64,000 bases of DNA from Semisulcospira habei (GCA_036245525.1 BTPG01000006.1:71864464-71928463), one strand, 5' to 3'. Numbered from the stretch's first letter, positions 1-10,913 are shown. Made by a program: numbers and translations. Notes: generated from the letters alone by a model not told the origin.

Positions 1-269
1 CGGAGAAAGAAGATAAGTAGCGACTGATCTCTCTCTGTAGTTTGTTTGTCTATTTTGACAATAGGTATTTACCCGAAATATTAATAAATTGTGTTGTAAC
101 CGTCTTTTCTAAGCGTGTTTCTTTCTCCGTTGGGTCATTTGTACTTCTTTAACTGCAAGGCTCATAAAATACATCTCAGCCGACGGGGCTCCAATTCCAT
201 CTGTCCTGCCGATGGCACCAGGTGCAAAGGCCAGGAGCCTGAAGGTTTCTTCAGTTTTTATTCGTTCGT

Positions 270-353
270 TTGTTTGTGTGTGTGTGTGTGTGTGTGTGCA
301 CGCGTGTGTGCGTGTGTGTGTGTGTGTGTATGTATGTATGTGTGTATGTGTGA
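270..353. repeat. (GT)n microsatellite
   Basis: Dinucleotide GT repeat with a few interruptions (CGCG, GTAT), followed at about 387-406 by a run of G. This is simple-sequence DNA; the cysteine/valine and histidine/threonine ORFs that cross it are artefacts of the repeat. Confidence 0.95.
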
Positions 354-577
354 TTTTTTTGGGGTTGTTTTTGTTTTTTGTCTGTCGGGGGGGGGGGGGG
401 GGGGGGAGGGCCAGAAGATGGATGAGATACTGAGCAGGGTGCGAGTGATTTATTTTTAAAACACCATTGTCATAATGTGGTTCAAACCGTACGCGCGCAT
501 GTGATCCCAATGGGAAAAAAATGTCGGCCAGACTGACACAATAAAGTTGTTTTTTTTTTTATTTGAATTTGAATATA

Positions 578-1416
578 CTGACTTCCATTAAAAACGCGAA
601 AAATGTCTGTAAGTGTACCCGCAAACAAAGAGCCACCCTGACAGCAAAACAAGAAAATTTTATTTGTTGCTTTTTTCAGATATTCAGCCTACTGTCTGAG
701 CTACCCGTTTCACACAAAAATTGGATGAGTTATCGCCCATGGCTACCTCGGAAGACACAGGGTTTCATTAGTGATGAAAATAAGCAAAACTAGACACGCT
801 CTGTGAAGCAAGTTTCGAGGGATACTGTTAAAACAAGTTGTGTGGATTGCTTATGATCTTATTAACTGCCTCAAACGAAATTTGACTCGAAAAAATCATT
901 AGAGAATCAGAACTTCCGTTGTACATTTCTCAATAAATAGTGAATTACTTTCAAACCATTTTTTATGCTCCAGTGACTGACACAGAGATAAAGAATATAC
1001 CCATATCCATTTGATCAGGTACTATATGGCCGATAACCAAAAAATAAAGAACTTTTTTATTTTCATCGGTGTAGATCATGTCAGATTATTTAGGTGCCTT
1101 TGACAAACGAAAAGTAGGTCAAGACCAGACAGGCCTGATTTTCATGCACACGGAGCCTAGTGACACTGCACATTGGTTGACCGCTGCTATCTGCAGATGC
1201 TCCCCATGTCACTTTCAATATCCTGTGACGGTAGTGTCACTGATGACGTCATAAGTCATCGATGTGCGATTTTTAAGACTAAACATTTTATTTGCACACG
1301 ACATAACACACTCTTCATAACATTTTCTAATAAATGACGTCAAACTAACCCGGATTAAAGCATATTTACGAAGAAAAGCGCTATGGTGAAAAATTCGCGT
1401 TTTTAATGGAAGTCCG
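578..1416. mobile_element. Non-autonomous TIR element (839 bp)
   Basis: The left end reads CTGACTTCCATTAAAAACGC and the right end is its inverted copy with one mismatch (CGGACTTCC in reverse complement), giving terminal inverted repeats of about 22-28 bp. Both sides are flanked by TATA, which fits duplication of a TA or TATA target. The interior is AT-rich and I see no transposase. The superfamily is not clear: TA duplication hints at Tc1/mariner-like MITEs, but the termini do not match a family I know. Confidence 0.6.
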
Positions 1417-2300
1417 TATATAACGAATTAACAGTCTTATTTGGGTAAAGAGACGGACCCTACTCTTTATAACATGTAGAGCTAGGCCAGCGTTCGTGCG
1501 TAAGAAAAAATTAAACCTAGCTGACATCTACGTGCGTAAAACCTGCTATTTTTCACAATTATTTCTATTGAAGAAATTCATGTATTTTGTCTTTCAAATG
1601 CGACGTTCAAAACTGTAGTTTTACTTAAATGGTTATTACCAGCTCCGTCCGCTGGCGGGCATTCTCCACCTAAGAAGAGTTGTTCCCCTTAGGCTGCGTG
1701 GCTTCGTAGCGGTAATGTTGGAGCATACTTTTGACTTGACATCATTACATTTTGTAAAGGCGCTTCTGTAAACTCTTTCCCGATTTGAAGAAAGGTAGCA
1801 CCTTTTACTCGTGATGTAACGTAGGACCTGTTTGCTTATTATTTTTCTTAGAATCCAGTACTGTCATTTGCAGTTTCGCTTTTGGTCATTGTTGCAGCAT
1901 CAGCTGATTTTCCCCTTCCTCAAGGGAGGAAAGGTCAACCAGTACAAACGAAGATACTTTATTTTCCCTATTTCCAATTGAAAGGACTGTTCTGATACTT
2001 GAAAAACACATTGTTTTGGAAATTGAAAAAAACCCAAGAACAATCAACACGGGGCCGATTGAAACGGGATGATAGCGCGGTTTTTTTTTTGTTTTGTTTT
2101 TTTTTGTTTTTTTTTTGTAGGGGTTCTTTTTTGTTTGTTTGCTTTTTCTTTTGGGGCGGGAGGGTGTTTTTGGGTTATTTGGGGGGATTTTTCGTTGTAG
2201 GGAGTGGATTTGTTTGTTTTTGTGGTGTTTTAATATTATTCATTATGCTAACCGGGCCTATGCTAATGATTAACAGGAGACTAGCTTTTGAACTTCATCT
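1417..2300. other. AT-rich non-coding stretch
   Basis: No gene is visible. It contains a long T/G-rich low-complexity tract at about 2080-2230. It is probably upstream sequence of the predicted exon at 2377 plus decayed repeats. Confidence 0.5.
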
Positions 2301-2302
2301 TC

Positions 2303-2309
2303 TATATAG
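2303..2309 (+). promoter_or_regulatory. TATA-like box upstream of exon 1
   Basis: TATATAG lies about 70 bp before the ATG at 2377, the right order of distance for a core promoter with a short 5' UTR. This is a positional inference only. Alternatively exon 1 may begin at a splice acceptor (GGACAG at 2351-2356). Confidence 0.25.
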
Positions 2310-2376
2310 CAGCCAGATGACAGTCAACAAACTATGAAGCCTAGTTTTGTGGACAGGATGACATGACACCACACAG

Positions 2377-2470
2377 ATGGGGAGATCCAAAAGGAAGGAA
2401 AGGAGACACAGAAGAAATGCTGTTGATGCAAATGAGGAGAAACGAAAAATGAGAGAATCTGTTTTGAAAG
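2377..2470 (+). CDS. Predicted host-gene exon 1 (start codon to donor)
   Basis: ATG followed by 31 codons, ending at the donor AAAG|GTAAGT in phase 1. The peptide begins MGRSKRKERRHRRN and is strongly basic, like a nuclear-localisation or RNA-binding tail. An in-frame TGA lies at 2359-2361, so the ATG is a credible start if the exon is contiguous upstream. Phase 1 matches the acceptor at 17829, where the G at 2470 would complete a GTT codon. I do not recognise the family. The following intron would be 15.4 kb and filled with repeats. Confidence 0.45.
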
Positions 2471-2488
2471 GTAAGTACTAACTCGGCG

Positions 2489-2591
2489 TTCATTTTCTTT
2501 ATGGGTCCTGGCACACAATTTCTGGCTGCCAAAATTGCTAGCAATTTCGGCAGCCAGACATTGTGTCCCAGGACCCATAAGAAAGATGAAC
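2489..2591. repeat. Foldback (hairpin) element
   Basis: Two arms of about 50 bp are near-perfect inverted copies. The left arm starts GTTCATTTTCTTTATGGG, the right arm ends CCCATAAGAAAGATGAAC, and the centre is TTGCTAGCAA. It lies 18 bp after the donor of predicted exon 1. It is probably a small MITE; I could not define a target duplication. Confidence 0.75.
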
Positions 2592-2599
2592 ATTTGTAA

Positions 2600-3600
2600 G
2601 GCAGATCCAGCCATGCAGCTCTGGCAATCTGCCAAATAGCTGCTGTGAAAAAGCTCCAACATAAACATGCTGGAACAATGTACTATGTAGTAGCTCTTGT
2701 AGTAACTCTTTTACTGCCATCATTGAAAAATAATTTTGATGTGAAATATTTGTTTAAAAACTTTTTTGAGTGTTGAAATACATGGAAACTTTTAAGGCCT
2801 AAATATTTTTGGGTGAACAATTTTTTGACTGATAAGTAAAAGTACACAGAAAGAAAGTGAAACAGCTATTTTTATTAGCTTATAGTGGAACAGCTTTTTC
2901 ACCATGGTAGGAGACAGACTTTTGACCTTTCATCAGGCAGATAACAGACACTGAGACACACACACATTCAGTATACTTCTAGTGTCACTCATCTATCCAA
3001 CACAGTAATTGTCATAAACTTTATGCCTCTACAGCCATTCTTCAGATTAGCGATATCCTTGGGGGTCTGAAATTACAACTCACACTGGTAAAGAAGTAGA
3101 TTCTCATGACTGACTGCACCTACCTAATTCCAATTTAGATCCCCCTTGTACTGCCCAACGCCAAAGCCCCACCGGCACCGGGGTCTGCCCTGGGGGGACT
3201 TGGGTGGGGTTAGCTACTTTTTAGTTCCCAGGGTCACCCAGTCAGCCCCAATGGGTGGCTTTTTCTCCTTTTTCTGGGGCACGCTTCTGTCAAACTTTGG
3301 TCTATTCACCTGTGTTTTCTGTTTTTAAATTCTCTCTAATGTCTGCACTGCCTGTAGTCCTTGATATTGGATGTGTTTTGCTAAATGGTCTGCTGCAACT
3401 AAGATGATGGTGTTTGCGGTTAATGCATTTTTATAAATCATTTCCCTATACCTATATTTTAATTGTAATGATTTTCTACTCTTTTTTTTTTTTTTTTTTT
3501 TTTGTAAACTAGGGTGCAATAAATTAGCATGAATGTGCAGCGTCCCTGATATACAGGTTTATTTAGCATATTATATTAGACCAGCTGGTGACATACATTC
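2600..3600. other. Non-coding stretch, no gene seen
   Basis: AT-rich sequence with a poly(T) run at 3482-3503 and a short GC-richer patch near 3140-3260. Open frames are short and without recognisable content. Confidence 0.4.
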
Positions 3601-3610
3601 TACCTTTATT

Positions 3611-3705
3611 CTGTTTGGGTTTATTTTACAAGCAGTGCAGGCACGTCCTGAGAAAATCTTCTTGCAGTCAGGACCTTAAGCAATGTACAACCAACCAACC
3701 CAACA
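3611..3705 (+). repeat. SINE-like 3' end with (CAAC)n tail, copy 1
   Basis: The sequence around ACAAGCAGTGCAGGCACGTC to CAATGTACAACCAACCAACC recurs at 43835-43945 inside the CR1-like element, where its tail is CAATCAATCAATC. Two dispersed copies with short tandem tails suggest the 3' end of a SINE or truncated LINE. No promoter boxes are visible in either copy. Confidence 0.6.
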
Positions 3706-4049
3706 TTGTTATTAGCTATTCCGCGGTAGCTTCCTCAGTGTCATTTGAAAGTCCATATACAAGATGTATAGATGTTTATATGGCCTTTCTAGTAACAGAA
3801 GCCTGTGGGAAGCGGATATATTGGCCTTAATTTACATCCTCCAGTTGCAACAGTCATCAGGGTTTCAGTTGAGACTGAAAGGGGGTAGGGAGATGGGCAG
3901 GGGTGTGAGCATAGGGGCATAAAAGACATGCTTTAGCTCTCTAAGTAGTAGTAAGAATAACACAAAAATACGGACGTAAATGTGGATCAACTGGTTTTTG
4001 TGAAACGGACATTTTCACTTACTGAAAATATCAAGTTTCAAGCTTGTCT

Positions 4050-4140
4050 GTCCACAAATGCGGGCTCTAGTCCTGTCACATATACACGCACACATAAGGC
4101 GTTTGGCGCCATATGTACGTTCTCTATCAAGGTATGCATA
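4050..4140. repeat. Dispersed repeat shared with 32595-32705
   Basis: Segments such as AAGTTTCAAGCTTGT, ACGCACACATA and the hyphenated palindrome GGCGTTTGGCGCC followed by GTACGTTC recur in order at 32595-32705. It is a dispersed repeat of unknown class, with no coding content. Confidence 0.45.
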
Positions 4141-4463
4141 GATAGACGTACACAAACCAAGGGGAATCACTCAGCACTGGACAGACAAACAGTTGGATCC
4201 CCTGCCCCCGCCTATCAGGCACCCAATCGCCAGCCCACAGAGAAATACGCAGGTATAGAACAAGACCATCATCTGCATCCTCAAAAAGATGCATCAGGTC
4301 TCGCTTATAACCCATGTCTTTCTCTGGAACTTAGGAAGTAGGCAGGAGAAACATACATACACATATACCAACTATAGTAGTGCACGTTCGTATATGTGTA
4401 TGTATATCTTCCTATGCATACTATTACTAATTTAGTTGACTCTAGTTGGGTGGGGGGTGGGGG

Positions 4464-4640
4464 GTGGTTGTTGGTTGACAGATGTGTGAAAAATGCTTAC
4501 ATTTTCAGAAAACATTGATTTTGCTGCTGCAGAAACCAGCTCTTGTCACAAAGGGCACACATGTAAATCGGTCATACACGTGAGCCATAATAGCTTTGCC
4601 TTTCTTGTTTTGTTACTTCTTTGCCAGAATTTGGGGTCCG
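4464..4640 (+). repeat. Repeat A, 3' end fragment
   Basis: Matches the end of the repeat A copy at 41090-41800: ATGTGTGAAAAATGC, then AAAACATGGATTT-like sequence, then GTGAGCCAT and GCTTTGCC. Together with the minus-oriented copy that follows, it makes a head-to-head arrangement. Confidence 0.55.
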
Positions 4641-4734
4641 CCCACCCAGCACATGATGTGCATTCTACGGAACGCACTCTGACCAGCCCCATTTCAAAGT
4701 CTACCATTTTTTCAATACGGTAGACAAAAACTAA

Positions 4735-5440
4735 AGTCTGGCTCCTGAACCAGCAAAATCCATTTTTTCTGAAAATGTGTGCATTTTTCACAAATTTGTC
4801 AACCCACCGTGAACCTTGGCCTTTGTGATGGGTTAACCGAATTAGTGTGCATAGACAGGTCTTGTCATCAGCTACCTTTATGTCAAATTTGATTTGAAAA
4901 GTTTGCAAAAGCTTTGATGAAACTACAATTCTATCCAAAATTGGCATTTTTAAAACATTTGGTGACCCTTGACCTTCCAAGAGGTCATCCAAATTAGTAT
5001 GCATAGATAGGTCTTACCATCAGGTGTCTCTGTACCAAGTTTGGGTTGAAGTTGAAAATGGTATTTAAAAAAAAAAGTTTTTGTCAAAATATGGCTATTT
5101 TTTACCTATGTATTTCTGGACCACCCTATGACCCTTGGCGTTTGTGATAGGTCAACTAAATTAGTATGCAAAGGAAGGTCTCATCATCAGCTACCTTTGT
5201 GTAAATAAATATGGCTATTTGTCACCTGTTTCTGGGCCCCTATGACTTGACTTTTGAGAGAGGTCACTAACATTGGTATGTTTAGAAAGGTCTTGTCACA
5301 ATGTATCCTTGGGCCAAGTTTGAAGTCTGTGTCTTGAGCAGTCTCCAAGAAAATGCCGACATTAAAGTTTACCACTGGACTGGCCCAGAACATACTCACT
5401 TTTGCTTCGCACATGAGCCAAAAAGTAAATAAAAATAAAT
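4735..5440 (-). repeat. Repeat A, minus-strand copy
   Basis: On the minus strand it starts with TTTTTGGCTCATGTGCGAAG and GTTCTGGGCC, then runs through diverged internal units. These carry the phrases CTTCAAACTTGGCCCAAGG, CTATGCATACTAATTTGG and AAGGTCAAGGGTCA at a spacing of about 200 bp. The same order appears in plus orientation at 6350. It has no ORF and its class is unknown. Confidence 0.7.
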
Positions 5441-6025
5441 GAATTAAAAAAACACTCTGTGCGTGAAGCACATTATTTCACTGTGGTAAAAATTTGCAGA
5501 ATAGGCCAGTTGAGAGTTATCAGAGCAACTTTGAGATGAGACAAGACTTGGTGAGCCATGAAATCGGGGCAACTCAGCTAGCTGTTACGCTTAGCCAATA
5601 CTGTTTTGCTGTGAATTGCATGAAAGATGCGGGAAATTTACGCTCAGACTGGCAAAGAATGGTCGACGATTGCTTCCAGATCATACAGTTTTTTTCAATA
5701 CAACCTTACTTTTTTATTTTTATGGAAATAATACTGAGGAAAACGATCTTGCAACATTCATGAAAACTGCATACGGCAATGAAGCCAGTCATGGTGGCTT
5801 CGGAAAATGGTCTGCCATGTCGTTTCAATAGCTAGTATAATTATTTAACTTTGTTAAACCTACAGTAGATGCATTTTATTCATGTAAACTTTGATTATAT
5901 AGTGCGATGTCACTGAAATAATTTATTATGTAAAGCTTTCCTGCTCGCACTGACGATCGTCCATAGTGACGCACTGTTTGGCCCACTGCGCTTTCTCACC
6001 TCTCGCTCTAGAGAGTGCGTTGGTT
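5441..6025. other. Non-coding stretch between inverted repeat A copies
   Basis: Ordinary-looking AT-rich sequence lying between a minus-oriented and a plus-oriented repeat A. A 71-89 codon open frame (5494-5831) has no recognisable motif. No further structure is seen. Confidence 0.35.
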
Positions 6026-6029
6026 TGGG

Positions 6030-6152
6030 GGAACTCGTGACCTCATGGTACCAGAATGGCTTGGCACCTATAGGCTCCAAGCCATTCTGGCACAACCCTT
6101 TAACTATCATGGCTACTCGGTAACTTGTAGTGCATCAGGGCTCAGTGAGTTA
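6030..6152. repeat. Palindromic MITE core (TTAA family, degraded)
   Basis: ACCAGAATGGCTTGGCACC and its inverted copy CCAAGCCATTCTGGCAC form a hairpin centred near 6072. It belongs to the same family as the foldback cores at 18340, 31700, 31960 and 33480. The right side ends with GCATCAGGGCTC...GTTAA, like the other copies; the left end is too decayed to place. Confidence 0.55.
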
Positions 6153-6194
6153 ATGTTTGCCTGTGTTTGTACATGTATATGTTTTGTGGCATCA

Positions 6195-6310
6195 AGTATA
6201 CATTTACTGACAAAGAAAATGCGACATTTTTGGAATCGTCTAAAACACAAAAGTGTTTCCGATGATTCCAAAAATGTCACATTTCTTTTGTTCATCAGTA
6301 TACATGTCAC
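6195..6310. repeat. Foldback element
   Basis: GTATACATTTACTGACAAAG and ATGCGACATTTTTGGAATC on the left are mirrored by GATTCCAAAAATGTCACATT and ATCAGTATACATG on the right, with a loop near 6250. It is an unclassified small inverted-repeat element. Confidence 0.65.
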
Positions 6311-6349
6311 ACACAAAAACACTGTGACATAAGAAAATCAGTGTTTGTC

Positions 6350-7018
6350 ATTTTTGGCTCAGGTGCGAAGCAAAGGTGAGTCCATGTTCTGGGCCCAGTG
6401 GGTGTCTTCTGGCGTCTTGCGTCCGTGGTAAACTTTAACTTTGGCAATTTCTTGGAGACCATTCAAGCCACAGTCTTCAAACTTGGCCCAAGGATACTTT
6501 GTGGCAAGACCTTTCTAAACATACCAATTTGAGTGCCCTCTCTCAAAGGTCAAGGTCTAACTAACTCAAAGGTCAAGGTCAATTGGGATCAGGAAATAGG
6601 TCAAAAATAGCCATATTTGACAAACTGATTTGTTCTCAAATACTATTCACAACTTCAAACCCAAACGTGGTGCACAGATACCTGATGGTAAGACCTTCAT
6701 ATGCATTTTAGTTTGGTTGATCCCTCGGAAAGGTCAAGGGTCACAAGAGATCAGGAAATAGATGAAAAATAGCCATATTTTGACAAAAGATGTGTTTTCT
6801 CAAATACTGTTCACAACTTCAAACCCAATCTTGGTACAAAGATATCTGATGGTAAGGCCTATCTATGCATACTAATTTGGATGATCCCTCGGGAAGGTCA
6901 AGGGTCACAGGAGATTGGCAAATGTGCGTAAAATGCCACTTTCGATAGAATCTTTCTTCTCAACATATTTGTAAAGTTTTCAATCAAATTTGGCTCAAAG
7001 GTAGCTGATGATAAGACC
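6350..7018 (+). repeat. Repeat A, segment 1 of a copy split by two insertions
   Basis: Begins TTTTTGGCTCAGGTGCGAAG and carries several diverged ~200-bp internal units. It is cut at 7018 by a TTAA element. It continues at 10568 (ATGCATACAAATTTAGTTGA), is cut again at 10663 by DIRS E0, and resumes at 17457 (TTTCAACTTCAAACCC). Joining the three parts gives the order seen in the uninterrupted copy at 41090. Confidence 0.75.
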
Positions 7019-7609
7019 TTAACCCATTTATGCCAGAATTTTTTTATTTTGAATTTTTAGTTTATTCTTGAGCAAATTTCATATTAGAAGCATTGATACT
7101 AGTTATTACTAATATTAGTCGTATTTTTTGTTTTCAGGTGATGTAGTAGCCCCAAAATAGGCGTCCTCATATGGGTATGCTAGGACTGAGATGGTACAGG
7201 TTTTATGAACACCACAAAGTGAGAAATACAAGCAAGTGAACCAATTTAATCCATCTTTTATTGACTGCACACACTTTCTAGCTTAAAGAAGTGTCATCAT
7301 CATCATCATGGCTCGACTTCACGAACAAAGATTCTATAGGGCTTGCCCACGTCGTCTGCAGGCATTTTCATGACTGCGGAGGCCAATCCGAGACAGGCAG
7401 GTTTGACCGCAGTGGCTGCAGTCTGGTCAGGGTTCTGAGTTGCGACAACTCTGTTTTTTCTCCTGAGCCGCTTGTCCTTGAGGTTAGCTCTGCGAGAGTC
7501 CTCAAAGGAGACAGCTGCCTTGTGAATGGTGGAGCGCCAGGTGTCACGGTCCGCAGCAAGCGAAGACCACTGGCGATGGTCGATTTGGCAGGCACTAAGT
7601 GACTTCTTG

Positions 7610-8427
7610 GAATACAGTGGACACTGTGGACACAGCTTGACGACCTCGATTTTGCAGACGACTTGGCATTACTGTCCCACACTCATCAACAAATGCAGGA
7701 CAAGACCACGAGGCTTGCTGACATCTCGTCCCAAGTGGGCCTCACCATTCACAAACAGAAAACAAAGACAATGAGGCTGAACGCAACCAGGGAAGAACCA
7801 GTCTTGCTTGCTGGCACCCCGTTGGAGGGGGTGGAGTCCTTCACCTATCTCGGGAGCATCATAGACAAAAAAGGCGGCACTGATGCAGATGTCAGAGCAT
7901 GAATCGGTAAAGCCAGAGCAGCCTTTCTCCAGTTGAAAAAAGTGTGGAGTTCCAGAGAGCTGTCACAACACACCAAAGTCCGGATTTTCAACTCCAATGT
8001 AAAAGCAGTTCTCCTATATGGAGCAGAGACATGGAGATTGACAAAAACCACAGTCAACAGAGTACAGACCTTCATGAACAGTTGCCTTAGAAGAATTTTG
8101 AAAATCCACTGGCCAGAGAAGATCAGCAACGTCAGACTCTGGGAGAGAACAGAGCAGATAACAGCAGAGAATGAAATTGGGCGAAGAAGATGGGGATGGA
8201 TCGGTCACAGTCTGAGAAAGCCAGCTTCCAGTATCACTAGGCAGGCATTGTCATGGAACCCCCAGGGAAAGAGGAAAAGAGGTAGGCCGAGAAACTCCTG
8301 GCGTCGAGACCTCCAAGCAGACATCAAGAGACTGGAGTAGAATCGAAGGAGAAGCACAGGACAGGAGTTGCTGGAGGTCTCTCGTCGACGGCCTATACCC
8401 GGGTAGGGGTGACAGGCGTAAGTAAGT
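7610..8427 (+). mobile_element. LINE-C fragment inserted in LINE-B
   Basis: Flanked by a 13-bp duplication, AAGTGACTTCTTG (7597-7609 and 8428-8440). The 3' end carries an (AAGT)n tail. It is 5'-truncated, starting just before the RT active-site motif FADD. The same 3' end is found in reverse orientation at 18750-18857 within E1. Confidence 0.85.
7638..8340 (+). pseudogene. LINE-C reverse transcriptase C-terminal part
   Basis: It reads from the RT motif DFADDLALL (about 7646) through the segment FTYLGSIID and [11 protein letters not shown], typical of the RT thumb/connection region. It ends with [14 protein letters not shown] and [16 protein letters not shown], a conserved basic tail of many invertebrate non-LTR elements. 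An in-frame TGA interrupts it at about 7900. It is incapable of retrotransposition because the endonuclease and most RT are missing. The clade is uncertain. Confidence 0.75.
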
Positions 8428-8819
8428 AAGTGACTTCTTGAGACCGTCTTTGCATCTCTTCTTTGGTGCCCCTCTGTCTCGGTGTCCAGTGGCGAGCTCG
8501 CCGAACAGAGTGATCTTGGGTAGGCGATGATCCTCCATCCTGGAGACGTGCCCCGCCCAGCGAAGCTGTGTCCGCAGCAGCAAAGCCTCGATGCTCAAAG
8601 TTTCCACCTGTTCAAGGACCTTGACGTTGGTGACATAGTCACTCCAGTGTTAAAGAAGTGTAAAAGTTATGTATTATGCACATTCTGTGTATATTGGAGC
8701 AATACTGACGCAAAAGTAGTTACTTGTAGTACATATGATGCTATAAAATGTCATAATGTAATAAAGTTCTTAACAAAAACAAGAAAAGATCAGCTCTTAA
8801 AGCTCACATGCTGAATATC

Positions 8820-9495
8820 AATAAATAATTGATCTGACCTTTGTGACCTTGACCTTTTTGACAGGCCATGAAGTGTTCAAATATCCTACCATAACTAAAA
8901 CTAGGAGGTTGGCATTTGTAACAACGAAATACATTGTCTGTAAATGTATGCATTTTTTTCACACGTTTGTCAGCCTCCCGTGACCTTTAACCTTTTCAAC
9001 GGTTTGACCAAATTAGTATGCATAGAAAGTTCTTATCCTCAGCTACCAATATACCAAATTTGACTGAAAACTTGTTAAAATTCTATCAAAAACAGGCACG
9101 CTTCACACATTTGCTGACCTCATATGACCCTTGACTTTCCAAGGGGTCATCAAAATTATTATGTATAGGAAGGTCTTACCATTAGGTATCTGTGTACCAC
9201 GTCTGGATGTGAAGTTGAAAATAGTATAGAATTTTTTAGGGGTCAAATGTGGCTATATCTTTTACCACTTTCTTGACCCCTGTGACCTTTATCTTTGAGA
9301 GGGGTCGCTCATGTTAGTATGTTTAGAAAGGCCTTGCTGCTAATTATCCTTTGGCCATATTTGAACACTGTGGCTTGCATAGTATCCACAAAATTCCAAC
9401 GTTAAAGTTTACTATGGAGGACAATTGAATTGACGGAAGACCACTGGCCCAGTACATAGACTCACTTTTTCTATCGCATGTAAGCTAACAAAAAC
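8820..9495 (-). repeat. Repeat A copy inside the piggyBac element
   Basis: Same order of motifs as the copies at 4735 and 6350 but diverged: CATAGAAAGTTCTTATC, AGGAAGGTCTTACC, GACTCACTTTTTC at its 5' end near 9470. It adds to the inverted arrangement of repeat A in this region. Confidence 0.65.
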
Positions 9496-9963
9496 AAATA
9501 GTGAAGTTCACAGATATGCTCTTTTTTTCCCAGTGAGTACACATGTGAGCAGATTCCAACGCATGCTCTTTATTTTCTAGCAAAATTGAACTGTGGAAGC
9601 CATAGCTACTTATCCATGATGATGGTTCTCAATAAGCTCTGTTTTCACAGAGTATGATCCCAGTGGGATGTTTTAAGCAGCTAGGGTTACCCGATATAAG
9701 TGCAAGGATTGTTGGACACACAGGTCAATGCAGAAGGACAGACAACCACCACAGCCACTCTGTATTTATCCACACTGTGATCCATTCTGTCTTCTCTTAT
9801 CGAGGTCTTGTTATTGTGAGAGATCATGGATGGACGGCCGGGGATATCGATCCTTTTGTGTGCAGCTTTAACAAATCAGTAGCAGTTTGTTCTTCTTCTT
9901 CGGCCTTTCCAAATTGTCATTTAGCCATCAAATAATGCTAACAGAGGTGTTGCCTTCGTTCTG

Positions 9964-10170
9964 TCATCCATTCAGATTGTGGATTTCTCCTGCCCCATCC
10001 TCCTCACCACTGTCTTCATCAGAGTCCATGGGTGGTTGTTCTATGAAGATATCTGCTTTTTGAGAAGTGCTGTTATCATATGGGAGGTCTAAGGATGTGA
10101 TTTTCGCTGAACCATCTGGAATAAAAGCACGAAAAAACACATTGAGAGAATGTGCAAAACCTGTACCCAT
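9964..10170 (-). pseudogene. piggyBac transposase N-terminal remnant
   Basis: A 68-codon minus-strand frame contains ADIFIEQPPMDSDEDSGEED, the acidic N-terminal segment typical of piggyBac (PGBD-type) transposases. It ends in a stop soon after, and the catalytic DDD domain is absent. A TTCCAG just upstream of the segment could be a splice acceptor. Its location near the right TTAA end (10567) is where the 5' end of such a gene is expected. Assigned from memory of the family signature; an alignment would settle it. Confidence 0.6.
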
Positions 10171-10663
10171 TCATGCCTAGCGTCCCCATATGAGGACACT
10201 ACTTCAACACAATGTACTGCTCAAAGTAATCATTACTTATAAAAGTGCTCAAAACACATTTTAGGGCATGTGTTTAGCTTCAGCTTTCATTTTTTAGTGT
10301 TATTAAAAATGTTTGTAGGAAAAAAGATTTTCATTTACTTTCTTTCACGATCCATTTTGCCCTCTGCGACCTTAAGAAATCTGCATAAATGGCGGCTCCC
10401 TGGAAATTCCTTTTAAAACAGTAACTCCAGATGCTCATTTATATTTGAAGGATATCTCCCATTAACTGCTGTGTAGAGATTTGTCTCCTTGAGTCATTGG
10501 CTTTAGAACAGATTGCCACAAACAACAGTGTCCTCATATGAGGATGCTAGGCTTATAATATGGGTTAATATGCATACAAATTTAGTTGACCATCACAAAG
10601 GTCAAGGGTTATGGGATGACCCAAAAATTGTTTTAAACAATCCATATTTTGACAAAAAATGTC

Positions 10664-10880
10664 TTTTTCTCTAAAATGTATTTTTTCGAAAAATACTTAC
10701 CGATGGCATTACTGTATGGAAGATACTCGTAGCTTAACGATTTTAGCCTAAAAATCATTGTGTATAATTACACAACCAGGGAGGCAACTCGTGGGCCGTT
10801 AACAGGGCCCGAGTAGCCTCCCTTCCTTCCTCATCCGGGCAGAAGTGCCGGCGTTATCCCAGTTGAATGCTAACGCGCTC
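10664..10880 (-). repeat. E0 right terminal repeat (RTR)
   Basis: Inverted copy of 17250-17456, about 200 bp, sharing for example TTACACAACCAGGGAGGCAA, CTCGTGGGCCGTTAACAGGG and CATCCGGGCAGAAGTGCCGG. The outer end is TTTTTCTCTAAAATG. An internal (AATACTTACC)-type arm is mirrored at 10924-10968. Confidence 0.85.
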
Positions 10881-10913
10881 CGGCGGCAAGCGGGGCAGGT
10901 GGGAGGGCCATTT

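Larger units (their letters stand above)
7295..8649 (-). mobile_element. LINE-B fragment, 5'-truncated, split by LINE-C
   Basis: The two outer parts match the C-terminal region and 3' end of the larger copy at 33506-34923. The 3' tail on the minus strand is (ATG)n. It is flanked by a 12-bp target duplication, TTAAAGAAGTGT (7283-7294 and 8650-8661). A second LINE (7610-8427) has inserted into it. It is coding debris only. Confidence 0.8.
7019..10567 (-). mobile_element. piggyBac-like element, decayed
   Basis: Flanked by TTAA on both sides (7019-7022, 10564-10567), with termini beginning CCCAT, as in piggyBac elements. Both subterminal regions carry the palindromic motif CCTCATATGAGG or a variant (about 7160, 10190, 10535) near GCTAGG. 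A remnant of transposase N-terminus lies on the minus strand at 9964-10170. The interior was later filled by two LINE fragments (7295-8649) and a repeat A copy (8820-9495). The insertion interrupts a repeat A copy, whose flanks rejoin around one TTAA. Confidence 0.7.

Noticed and set aside
109..510. Cys/Val-rich or His/Thr-rich proteins across the GT repeat
   Set aside because: Pure artefact of simple-sequence DNA, open in several frames on both strands.
2079..2230. Phe/Gly-rich frame upstream of exon 1
   Set aside because: T/G low-complexity tract; no codon structure.
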